This document shows positions 6,860-13,331 of a stretch of 14,842 nucleotides of DNA, piece by piece. Below the pieces are notes generated by a model. That model ran no database searches. It saw only the letters and a program-made list of their open reading frames with translations, and was not told the DNA's origin. The translations under genes and the position numbers were made by a program. The first letter of the stretch is position 1. Every line of letters starts with the position of its first letter. Origin of the DNA: an uncultured bacterium. GTDB taxonomy: Bacteria > Actinomycetota > Thermoleophilia > BMS3ABIN01. The stretch covers positions 1-14,842 of the forward strand of contig CAJVWY010000006.1 of NCBI GenBank assembly GCA_913009925.1, read 5' to 3'.

Positions 6860-7555
6860 TCACTTTCCGGCAGCCGCCGCCTGGAGCAGGTGTAGACCCC
6901 GGATAACATAGATGATGCCGGACACCAGGGAACCGGCGACAGCTATCCAGAAAAGCCAGAGCCCGATATTCCCTCCGGCCACCCCGGCTCCGGCCATGAC
7001 CGCGATGATGGCGGCCATGAAGACAGCTGTATAGGACTTGCCCAGCCAGGAGACGTTGACGGTGACGCCGTGCCTTTCCATAAACTTATACCCCAAAACA
7101 AGAAAAATATCCCGTACCACCACCAGCGCCACCCCCAGCGCGGGCAGCGCTCCCACAACCGCCAGGGCGATAACCACCGAGCCGATGAATATCCGGTCGG
7201 CAAGTGGGTCCAGCACCCTGCCCATACTGCTGACGGAAGCGGTCCTGCGGGCCATCTGTCCGTCAAGGAAGTCAGTGAAGGCCGCCGCCATGAACACCAG
7301 TACCGCCGCCGCGCTGGAGCCGTCACCGGAACGGATTATCAGAAAAAAAACGGCGGGCGCCGCGGCTATTCTCAGTGCAGACAGAGCGTTTGCTGCAGTA
7401 GCCAGGTTGCCTCCGGTGTCGAATCTTGAGCGGACCGGGCATAAGATATCACAGGCAGGGATCGTGAAGAAGTCCCCGGAAGCAGGCACGCCAGAATTCG
7501 TATTCGGCCGACTGGGTAACATGTTCTTGGCTACATTGTCACTTTCCTTCATCAT
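6860..7555 (-). CDS. pgsA: CDP-alcohol phosphatidyltransferase, probably phosphatidylglycerophosphate synthase
   Basis: An integral membrane enzyme that transfers a phosphatidyl group from CDP-diacylglycerol to an alcohol, probably glycerol-3-phosphate. The family motif D-G-x2-A-R-x8-G-x3-D-x3-D is complete (FLDGQMARRTASVSSMGRVL, then DPLAD). Several hydrophobic segments follow, ending in a basic-aromatic tail. The ATG at 7555 gives 231 residues, but the first 50 look unlike the family. PgsA proteins normally begin at the stretch seen here as LATAANALSALRI. A CTG at 7405 with GGAGG four bases upstream would give 181 residues, the usual length. There is no ATG, GTG or TTG near it, so the true start is open. 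It lies 63 bases before the sugar-nucleotide gene and likely forms an operon with it. Phosphatidylinositol or cardiolipin synthase is less likely but possible. Confidence 0.83.
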   Translation of the reverse strand: MMKESDNVAKNMLPSRPNTNSGVPASGDFFTIPACDILCPVRSRFDTGGNLATAANALSALRIAAAPAVFFLIIRSGDGSSAAAVLVFMAAAFTDFLDGQMARRTASVSSMGRVLDPLADRIFIGSVVIALAVVGALPALGVALVVVRDIFLVLGYKFMERHGVTVNVSWLGKSYTAVFMAAIIAVMAGAGVAGGNIGLWLFWIAVAGSLVSGIIYVIRGLHLLQAAAAGK

Positions 7556-7709
7556 CCCGGTGGCCAGCTCATCGATGGTCCAGGTGGACCCGGGGCCCTG
7601 GGTCTGGATACTGCCGGTGCCGCCCGCCTAATCGGACCAGAGATAGGTCATGACCTGATCGTGGAAACATGAGCACCGTGTCTGTTCATGCGCCCCTATG
7701 GTAACAGAG

Positions 7710-7850
7710 TCACTGCTCCAACTCACCGTTCGCCACAGCCCAGGCGTTGATGCCGCCTGAAAGATTGAATACGTTGCCGACGCCGTTCTGGCATGCAGGT
7801 TGCTGCGCCTTCGTTTCACTTCTTTTACTGTTGCACCACCGCGCTACCTT
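7710..7850 (-). pseudogene. Rhodanese-domain remnant, C-terminal part only
   Basis: One minus-strand frame ending at the TGA at 7712-7710 reads NGVGNVFNLSGGINAW, then AVANGELEQ and stop. This is a clear rhodanese C-terminus (the NV-x-NLSGGI-x-AW block). Just upstream in the same frame is CNSKRSET, resembling a CxxGxRS active loop with a residue missing. A neighbouring frame contributes GSAVV, the strand before the active cysteine. No start codon, N-terminal half or HIPGA block is present, so I read it as a decayed or truncated copy. A sequencing frameshift could contribute, but would not restore the missing half. Confidence 0.65.
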
Positions 7851-7899
7851 TGTACATGCATGGATTATCTGACGCGGACCGGATGAAAAGGATTCAGAC

Positions 7900-8001
7900 C
7901 TATTTCAGCGAGGTGAATATGAGAGCAATGGACATGACGATGAACAACACGGCTGCGAAATATTCAAGGATGGACACCTTCAGCCTGGCAGCGATGGCCA
8001 T
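7900..8001 (-). other. Possible 33-residue single-span membrane peptide or fragment
   Basis: A short minus-strand frame starts MAIAARLKVSILEYF and continues into about 22 strongly hydrophobic residues ending at TSLK and stop, the shape of a one-pass membrane peptide. The frame is open for 17 further codons upstream (including KADRREDLYDYL) without a usual start codon, so it could instead be the tail of a broken gene. No convincing ribosome-binding site precedes the ATG. It lies about 50 bases upstream of the rhodanese remnant on the same strand. It may be chance. Confidence 0.22.
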
Positions 8002-8079
8002 CAGATAATCATATAAATCTTCCCTGCGGTCTGCCTTCAGGAACGTTCTCTCTTAATTCATGAACCATGGATTTCCCAT

Positions 8080-8205
8080 ATATATGATGCAAACGCATCG
8101 CTTATTCGTAATTATTGATTAATTAACATCATGTACTCCACGGCATACAGGCATATACTAAAAATCCATTAGAATACCTACACTACAGGATATCTTCTAT
8201 TTGGG
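8080..8205 (+). promoter_or_regulatory. AT-rich block, probable promoter region of the secreted-protein unit
   Basis: This stretch is markedly AT-rich compared with the GC-rich surroundings (for example ATTGATTAATTAAC at about 8113-8126 and CATATACTAAAAATCC at about 8152-8167). It also contains a small hairpin GATGC-AAAC-GCATC (8086-8099). I cannot choose a -35/-10 pair with confidence. The role is inferred from composition and from position ahead of the plus-strand gene at 8481. Confidence 0.4.
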
Positions 8206-8312
8206 TTAACGCCCACGGGATGAGGGGAATGGCGTACAGAGCAGAAAAGCGAATCGATCTCCCCGGTGTACCTGCGTATCCACCTTTGTTGAAAATCATT
8301 CATGACGCTACC

Positions 8313-8439
8313 GCTTGGGAGTGCTCCCATCTTAACCGTTTACCGGTGCAGGGCATGGCAGTCCTCACCGTAGTAGGGGGGTCTTGTGAGTGCCTGCCCA
8401 GACAGGCCCAAGCAACATCGGCGACAGACCACCGCCGAT
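8313..8439 (+). promoter_or_regulatory. Leader with several potential RNA hairpins
   Basis: Between the AT-rich block and the gene at 8481 four local hairpins can be drawn on the plus strand: TGGGA/TCCCA (8316-8329), a bulged stem 8341-8372, GCCTG/CAGGC (8392-8407) and ATCGGCG/CGCCGAT (8417-8439). GCTTGGG at 8313-8319 can also pair with CCCAAGC at 8407-8413, which would compete with the first and third hairpins. I do not recognise a known riboswitch consensus. A long 5' untranslated region with regulatory structure is possible but unproven. Confidence 0.35.
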
Positions 8440-8480
8440 TATTTCCATTAATTTCAAGATAGGCTAAAAGGAGGAAGAAG

Positions 8481-10244
8481 ATGTCTTTAAGTTCAAAGCT
8501 GACGCTCAGAGCAGCCATCATCGCTCTCGGCGTCTTGCTGCTCGCGGGGCTGTTGTTAACCGCAACCAGCGCAACTCAGAAGGCAAACGCGATGGACGCT
8601 ACCGAGTGGGCCACCGTCGCCAACGCCATAGACACGTATATCGGCAATCAGTATGTGGCAACTGACGATGGAGAGGCCGGTTTCCTGATGGACGGCGGCC
8701 CGTGGACGGGTGCGGGTACCACCCTGAAGGACAGGATCGACTCCAACAACGACGGTGTGATCCTGGGTGAGGGCGACGACGCGGCCAACGCGCCGATACT
8801 GGTCGACATCTACCCCGGATGGATTACCTTCATACCTGGTACTTCATACCAACTCGTGGGCTCCTGGCGCACCGGTGCCGATACCACCAATGCTCCTGCC
8901 GTGGCCGGCAAGGTAGCCAATCACCGGACAGCCGGGTTCAGCACCGACATCGTCTCTTACTGTGTCACCGGACACACTGAGAGTCCCAATGCCATGGCCT
9001 GGGGCGCCATGAGCGCCGCCGGCTACTTCGGCAGCCCCAATCCTGTTGTGCTCGACCTCAAATGGGGTCGCCTGGGATGGGGTGGCAGTGGCGGTGACCC
9101 GACCTACGCCAACACCAAGCTCTACACCTCCAGTCTGGTTACACCGACAACAAGCGCGCTGGCTACTACCGCTGCCTGCGCGGGCGTAACACCGGCTTCC
9201 GAGCTGGTACGCTGCGCCGCAGACGCCGGCATGGCGAATGTGGGCTTGCCCGTGCCATGGGACGTGTTGGACGACCCGCTGTACCAGCCGGTCGACCTGC
9301 GCAGCAGCATCACCAACACCGTGGCCGACCAGACCACCGGCGGCGCCTACGCGATACAGGACCCGCTGCTGACACTGTTCGACTCCACGGGCGGCACCTG
9401 GGACAACCTGGCCCTGCTCGATTCGTCGGGAGACAAGACCATCGTCTTCGCCAACCGTACGCAGCATACCGAAGGTCTAGCAGCACAGGGCGCCAGTATG
9501 CTTGGCTACCAGGCTGCTTTCCTCAGGTGGGGCCTGCCCATGTGGAACAGTGCTACACCGCCGGCATGGCCGGAGACGTTCAGCGCCGCCAGCCGCGGCT
9601 ATGACTACCCGATGGCCGACCCCGGCCTGGGCGACGTTGTCGACGTAACTGCGCCGACCATCACCGCCGGTCCGACGGCAGCGGCCACCAGTGATACCAG
9701 CGCTGATATCTCGCGCACCACTGATGAGCCGGCCACGACCAAGGTGGAGTACGGCACCACTTCCAGTGGTCCCTACACCACAACGGTCAATGACACGGTG
9801 CTGCACGCCAGCAACACGGTCTCGCTGACCGGGCTGACGGCTGGTACCACCTACTACGCGGTAGTTACCGTCTGTGACGGCAATGCCAACTGCACGGTGG
9901 CCAGCGAGGTCAGCTTCACCACCTGCGGCCAGCCCGACCTGAGCCTGGGTATGACGGTCTACTGGGCCTCAATGGCTGACTACACGGCTGGAGTGCTGTC
10001 CATCGATTACAATGTTGCCAACGGCAGCAGCAACGCTGCCTACAATGTGACACTCGCAGGCAGCACCGCCACCAACGGCGTAACGGTGAACAGTGGAATT
10101 CCTGCATCGATAGGCACCATCGCCGGCGGCGGCAGCGGCAGCGCCACCGTCAAGTACGATGTGCCCAGCGGAGTAGGTTCATTCTGGCTCAGCAACACTG
10201 CAACCGCTGATGACGGATGTGGGAACGGCTACACCTATCCCTAA
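8481..10244 (+). CDS. Secreted protein with tandem rhodanese-like domains and an FN3 domain
   Basis: A 587-residue exported protein. The signal peptide is clear: basic start, hydrophobic 11-32, AxA-type cleavage after ANA (residue 37). Residues about 85-205 resemble a rhodanese domain with ILVDIYPG, the active loop YCVTGHTES (Cys161) and AAGY, then LKWGRLGW. Residues about 280-360 look like a second copy (KTIVFANRTQHTEG, MLGYQAAFLRWGLPMWN) with Asn325 where the cysteine should be, so probably not catalytic. Residues 391-482 are a fibronectin type III domain (TKVEYGTTSSGPY, LTGLTAGTTYYAVVTV). Residues 483-587 form a CARDB-like beta domain (LSIDYNVANGSSNAAYNVTL). There is no C-terminal anchor or sorting motif. 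The ATG has AAAGGAGG nearby upstream. A role in extracellular sulfur or persulfide chemistry is a guess. A peptide gene follows after 46 bases. Confidence 0.8.
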   Translation: MSLSSKLTLRAAIIALGVLLLAGLLLTATSATQKANAMDATEWATVANAIDTYIGNQYVATDDGEAGFLMDGGPWTGAGTTLKDRIDSNNDGVILGEGDDAANAPILVDIYPGWITFIPGTSYQLVGSWRTGADTTNAPAVAGKVANHRTAGFSTDIVSYCVTGHTESPNAMAWGAMSAAGYFGSPNPVVLDLKWGRLGWGGSGGDPTYANTKLYTSSLVTPTTSALATTAACAGVTPASELVRCAADAGMANVGLPVPWDVLDDPLYQPVDLRSSITNTVADQTTGGAYAIQDPLLTLFDSTGGTWDNLALLDSSGDKTIVFANRTQHTEGLAAQGASMLGYQAAFLRWGLPMWNSATPPAWPETFSAASRGYDYPMADPGLGDVVDVTAPTITAGPTAAATSDTSADISRTTDEPATTKVEYGTTSSGPYTTTVNDTVLHASNTVSLTGLTAGTTYYAVVTVCDGNANCTVASEVSFTTCGQPDLSLGMTVYWASMADYTAGVLSIDYNVANGSSNAAYNVTLAGSTATNGVTVNSGIPASIGTIAGGGSGSATVKYDVPSGVGSFWLSNTATADDGCGNGYTYP

Positions 10245-10278
10245 ACGTGACGGATAGGAAGATGGAACGATGAATCAT

Positions 10279-10284
10279 AGGAGG
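10279..10284 (+). promoter_or_regulatory. Strong ribosome-binding site of the small peptide gene
   Basis: A perfect AGGAGG stands six bases before the ATG at 10291. It is among the best ribosome-binding sites in the window and is the main argument that the 43-codon frame behind it is translated. Confidence 0.8.
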
Positions 10285-10290
10285 AACCGC

Positions 10291-10422
10291 ATGACAGCTA
10301 AAACAGAAGCGCGGGAACCCTATGCAAAGCCGGAACTCGTAAAGCACGAGAACTTGAAGGACATAACCTTCGAGTGCCCCAACTGGCAGTGCAGTGTGAC
10401 GGTTCCGCCGCCGCCGGCGTAA
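10291..10422 (+). CDS. 43-residue RiPP-like precursor peptide with lasso-type leader motif
   Basis: The frame begins MTAKTEAREPYAKPELVK and continues HENLKDITF, then ECPNWQC, then SVTVPPPPA. Y11-x-x-P14-x-L16 followed by Leu22 and Thr26 is the pattern of lasso-peptide leaders recognised by RRE-type proteins (Y-x-x-P-x-L ... T). The part after Thr26 has two cysteines four residues apart (Cys29, Cys34) around a Trp and a four-proline end. It lacks the Asp/Glu at core position 7-9 needed for a classical lasso ring, so the product class is uncertain. AGGAGG precedes the ATG. The gene lies 46 bases after the secreted rhodanese gene and before a strong terminator, so the two are probably co-transcribed. 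No maturation enzyme, protease or exporter gene is in the window. A non-RiPP small regulatory or metal-binding peptide is the alternative. Confidence 0.68.
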   Translation: MTAKTEAREPYAKPELVKHENLKDITFECPNWQCSVTVPPPPA

Positions 10423-10450
10423 AACAGGCGGCAACGCGAAGCAATAACCG

Positions 10451-10486
10451 GAAGGGCGGCCCCCATGGGGGCCGCCCTTCTATTTT
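10451..10486 (+). terminator. Rho-independent terminator after the peptide gene
   Basis: A perfect inverted repeat occupies 10451-10480 (arms GAAGGGCGGCCCCC and its complement around a central AT), followed by TATTTT. The stem is long and GC-rich. It closes the secreted-protein/peptide unit and separates it from the arsR promoter about 50 bases further on. Confidence 0.9.
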
Positions 10487-10538
10487 CGTATAATTGCCAG
10501 AATGACTTGTTGCAGGCGACGCGCTGAATGGACACAGT

Positions 10539-10567
10539 TTGACAAAACCCGTCTATGCAGATATATT
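10539..10567 (+). promoter_or_regulatory. Consensus sigma-70 promoter of the ars operon, leaderless
   Basis: TTGACA (10539-10544, six of six) is followed by exactly 17 bases and TATATT (10562-10567, five of six). A start point seven bases after the -10 falls at 10574, the A of the arsR ATG, so the transcript would have no leader. The AT-rich near-palindrome at 10561-10575, overlapping the -10, is a plausible ArsR operator, which would block polymerase until As(III) binds. Confidence 0.85.
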
Positions 10568-10573
10568 AATTAT

Positions 10574-10918
10574 ATGAACCAGGCAGCCCATACCTTCAAG
10601 GCTCTGTCCGACGATACCCGTCTGCGGATCATGGGTCTGCTGCTGAAAGGTGAACTCTGCGTCTGCGACCTTATGGAGGTTCTTAAGCTTCCCCAATCCA
10701 CCGCCTCGCGTCATCTGGCATATCTGCGAAATGCCGGGCTGGTGAGCAGCCGCAGGCAGGGGCTCTGGATGTTCTACCAACTGGAAGATTCTGACGAGGG
10801 ACTACGCACCGGACTAATCGATCTCCTCAGGGAGAATCTTGCTGAACTGCCCCAGGCTGAAGGGGACGGCCGCCGGCTCCAAGAGCATCTGTCACAGAAA
10901 CAGGCGTCAAGCTGTTGA
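10574..10918 (+). CDS. arsR: ArsR-family arsenic-responsive repressor
   Basis: A 114-residue winged-helix repressor. It carries FKALSDDTRLRIMGLLL, the metal-site segment ELCVCDLMEVL with the CxC pair used by classical ArsR to bind As(III), and the recognition helix QSTASRHLAYLRNAGLV, followed by the wing RRQGLWMFYQL. A further Cys sits at the C-terminus. The ATG at 10574 is chosen over an in-frame ATG 72 bases earlier because it gives the family N-terminus and coincides with the start point predicted from the promoter. The upstream 24 codons would lie across the promoter. It is first in an operon with acr3, the universal stress gene, arsD and arsA, and probably represses them. The stop TGA overlaps the TTG start of acr3. 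Confidence 0.94.
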   Translation: MNQAAHTFKALSDDTRLRIMGLLLKGELCVCDLMEVLKLPQSTASRHLAYLRNAGLVSSRRQGLWMFYQLEDSDEGLRTGLIDLLRENLAELPQAEGDGRRLQEHLSQKQASSC

Positions 10919-12009
10919 GACTTGAGATGATCTCTGCCGGCAAGCGCAGGCTCTCCTTCCTCGATACGTATCTGACCCTCTGGATCTTCATCGCTATGGC
11001 GGTGGGGGTCGCGCTGGACTATTTCATCCCGCGCACGGAGGATTTAATCAATTCCTTCTCCGTGGGCACTACCAACATCCCCATCGCCATCGGCCTGATA
11101 TTGATGATGTACCCTCCCTTCGCCAGGGTCCGTTACGAGGACATGGGCGAGGTGTTCACCAACTGGCGCATCCTCGGCCTGTCGCTGTTCCAGAACTGGG
11201 TCGTCGGCCCCGTGCTAATGTTCCTTCTGGCGATCATTTTTCTGCACAACCACCCCGAGTACATGGTAGGGGTGATCATGATCGGCCTGGCCCGCTGTAT
11301 CGCCATGGTCATCGTCTGGAACGAACTGGCCAGGGGGGACCGTGAGTACGCCGCCGGGCTGGTGGCGATCAACAGCATCTTCCAGGTGCTTTTTTATAGT
11401 GTCTACGCCTGGTTCTTCATCACCGTGCTGCCGCCGCTGTTCGGGCTGGAGGGCACGTTGGTGGACATCGGCATCGGCCAGATCTCCGAAAGTGTCCTCA
11501 TCTACCTGGGCATCCCCTTCATCGCCGGAGCGCTAACCCGCCTGATTGGAACTAAGCGCATGGGGCGGGACCGCTACGAAGCGGTTGTGGTCCCGCGCAT
11601 CAGCCCCCTGACGTTGATTGCATTGCTGTTTACCATCGTGGTGATGTTCAGTCTCAAAGGGAACCTCATCGTACATATCCCTCTGGATGTGCTGCTCATC
11701 GCCATGCCGCTGGGGATCTACTTCGTGCTGATGTTCGTGGTCTCGTTCTTCATGGGCAAGCGGGTGGGGGCGGACTACAGCAAGTCGACCACCCTGGCCT
11801 TCACCGCCGCCAGCAATAACTTCGAACTGGCCATCGCCGTCTCGGTGGCGGTGTTCGGCATCGGCTCCGGGGTCGCCTTCGCCGGCGTCGTCGGGCCACT
11901 GGTGGAGGTGCCGGTGATGATCGGCCTGGTCAACATGGCCTTCTGGTTCCAGCGGCGTTATTTCCGGGAGCCTTTGCCGGCTGCAGGCGGAGGGGATATC
12001 AAAGGATGA
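10915..12009 (+). CDS. acr3: Acr3-family arsenite efflux transporter
   Basis: An inner-membrane As(III) exporter with about ten hydrophobic segments in 364 residues, the normal Acr3 length. The family blocks are intact: GLARCIAMVIVWNELARGDR with Cys128, the conserved cysteine needed for transport, and FTAASNNFELAIAVSVAVFG with Glu304. Both correspond to essential residues studied in Alkaliphilus Acr3 (Cys138 and Glu305). Unrelated ArsB has neither. The TTG at 10915 overlaps the arsR stop; the in-frame ATG at 10927 is an equally possible start, four residues shorter. Coupling to arsR translation is likely. ArsA in the same operon probably energises or feeds it. Confidence 0.95.
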   Translation: MRLEMISAGKRRLSFLDTYLTLWIFIAMAVGVALDYFIPRTEDLINSFSVGTTNIPIAIGLILMMYPPFARVRYEDMGEVFTNWRILGLSLFQNWVVGPVLMFLLAIIFLHNHPEYMVGVIMIGLARCIAMVIVWNELARGDREYAAGLVAINSIFQVLFYSVYAWFFITVLPPLFGLEGTLVDIGIGQISESVLIYLGIPFIAGALTRLIGTKRMGRDRYEAVVVPRISPLTLIALLFTIVVMFSLKGNLIVHIPLDVLLIAMPLGIYFVLMFVVSFFMGKRVGADYSKSTTLAFTAASNNFELAIAVSVAVFGIGSGVAFAGVVGPLVEVPVMIGLVNMAFWFQRRYFREPLPAAGGGDIKG

Positions 12010-12030
12010 AATATCAGGGGATGATGAGAC

Positions 12031-12897
12031 ATGTTTGAGAAGGTGCTCATTGCCACGGATCTTTCGCCGGCCTCGGGGTGTCTTATCCAATGCGTTGCGG
12101 AGCTCAAGGCTCTGGGGTTGAAGCGAGCCGTTCTGGCCCACGTTGTATATGTGGCCAATACACCAGGTCTGGAGACCCTTCTGGAAAGGGAGGCGAAGCC
12201 GGAACTTGATCTCCAGAAGGGTCTACTCGAGGAACAGGGGATAGAGACGGCTATCGCTCTGGAACTCGGCGTGCCTGCTCATGACCTGAACGACCTCGCC
12301 GGGCGGCACGGCGTCGACGCCATCATCATCGGCTCCCGCGGGCGTGGCCTGGCGCGCAGTGCCCTGGGCAGCGTTTCATTCAAGGTGCTTCAGTACGCTG
12401 TGCGACCGGTGTTCCTTGCCCGTATCGATGTCACCGGGGAAGGAGACCGATGCCGCCTCTCCGTCTGTCGGCGACTCTTCCAGCGCATACTTTTTCCCAC
12501 GGACTTCTCCGATGCCAGTGAGAGGGCGGTCGCGTACCTTGAGGATATAGTCCGCGAGACAGGGGCGGCGGTGACCCTGCTGCATGTGTTTGATACCCAT
12601 CACGCTCACAGACATCTTTCCCCGGACAGGATCAAAGAGCAGAAATCCCTTGATATGCGGCGAATGGAAGCGATCCGGGAGCGGCTGGAGGGTTCAGGGC
12701 GCGAGGTGACGATCGAATGGGCCAGCGGCTCACCGTCCGGGGAGATTGTCAAGCGCACCGGTAGTGATGACTGTTCATTTGTTGTCATGGGCAACCAGGG
12801 CACGGGCTTTTTCCGCGAGGCCATGCTGGGAAGCGTGGCCCACGAAGTGGCCCGTCAGGCAAAAACGCCGGTTTTGTTTATTCCGGCCGCCAGATAA
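12031..12897 (+). CDS. Tandem universal stress protein (UspA family)
   Basis: A 288-residue cytoplasmic protein made of two Usp domains. The first (about 1-132) starts FEKVLIATDLSPAS and has the nucleotide loop GSRG (101-104), then eight residues, then GS. That is one residue shorter than the usual G-x2-G-x9-G-S/T. The second (about 150-288) starts QRILFPTDFSDASERAV and has the full motif GNQG (254-257), nine residues, GS. ATP binding is therefore most likely in the second domain, doubtful in the first. It sits inside the ars operon, 21 bases after acr3 and ahead of arsD, and is presumably induced with them. Usp genes are sometimes found in arsenic islands; their specific contribution is unclear. 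Confidence 0.9.
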   Translation: MFEKVLIATDLSPASGCLIQCVAELKALGLKRAVLAHVVYVANTPGLETLLEREAKPELDLQKGLLEEQGIETAIALELGVPAHDLNDLAGRHGVDAIIIGSRGRGLARSALGSVSFKVLQYAVRPVFLARIDVTGEGDRCRLSVCRRLFQRILFPTDFSDASERAVAYLEDIVRETGAAVTLLHVFDTHHAHRHLSPDRIKEQKSLDMRRMEAIRERLEGSGREVTIEWASGSPSGEIVKRTGSDDCSFVVMGNQGTGFFREAMLGSVAHEVARQAKTPVLFIPAAR

Positions 12898-12961
12898 GCA
12901 ACTTCCATAAAGAGGGATTCAGATGAAAAACCCGTACCCGCGGCAACAGGAAAGGAGAGCC

Positions 12962-13330
12962 ATGTTAATCGAACTCTTTGAACCGGCCATGTGCTGTTCC
13001 AGCGGTGTCTGCGGTCCCGCCGTGGACCCGAAGCTGATCAAGCTTCAGGAAACGCTCAGGCGTATCGAGGAACAGGGTAATGGTGAAATTAAGGTCCGGC
13101 GCTTCAACCTCTCAAACGACCTGGAGGCATTCGCCCGCAACGCTGCGATCAATGAAGTGCTGAAGAAACAGGGACCGAACGGGCTGCCAGTTACCTATAT
13201 CGACGGGCAACTGATAGCCCAGCGTGAATATCCAACCATGGACCAGTGGCAGGAAGCCCTGTTGAGGCGCGGATACGCCATCGACCTTTCGGAGGCCGGC
13301 AGCGCCGGCGTCAGCGAAAGGTGTTGCTGA
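12962..13330 (+). CDS. arsD: ArsD arsenic metallochaperone and trans-acting regulator
   Basis: A 122-residue cytoplasmic protein that carries As(III) to ArsA and can act as a weak repressor. The As(III) site is visible at Cys11, Cys12 and Cys17 in EPAMCCSSGVCGPAVD, equivalent to Cys12, 13 and 18 of the plasmid R773 protein. The thioredoxin-like body follows (FNLSNDLEAFARN, GLPVTYIDGQLIAQREYP). A vicinal Cys pair ends the chain (SERCC), as in several ArsD proteins. The frame also has an ATG 39 bases earlier. I chose 12962 because it gives the family N-terminus MLIELFEPAM and has AAAGGAG at 12951-12957. arsA starts one base after the stop. Confidence 0.92.
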   Translation: MLIELFEPAMCCSSGVCGPAVDPKLIKLQETLRRIEEQGNGEIKVRRFNLSNDLEAFARNAAINEVLKKQGPNGLPVTYIDGQLIAQREYPTMDQWQEALLRRGYAIDLSEAGSAGVSERCC

Positions 13331-13331
13331 G

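Noticed and set aside
7793..8008. 71-codon plus-strand frame in the long intergenic gap
   Set aside because: It runs antisense to the rhodanese remnant and the possible membrane peptide, and lacks a ribosome-binding site and family resemblance.
8220..8462. 80-codon plus-strand frame ahead of the secreted-protein gene
   Set aside because: No ribosome-binding site, no recognisable pattern, and it covers the hairpin-rich leader. Probably untranslated.
8844..9467. 207-codon minus-strand frame opposite the secreted rhodanese protein
   Set aside because: Antisense shadow of a gene with a signal peptide and recognisable domains; no family resemblance of its own.
10291..10422. Calling the small peptide a lasso peptide outright
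   Set aside because: Only the leader matches. The core has no Asp/Glu at position 7-9, and no cyclase, RRE or protease gene is visible.
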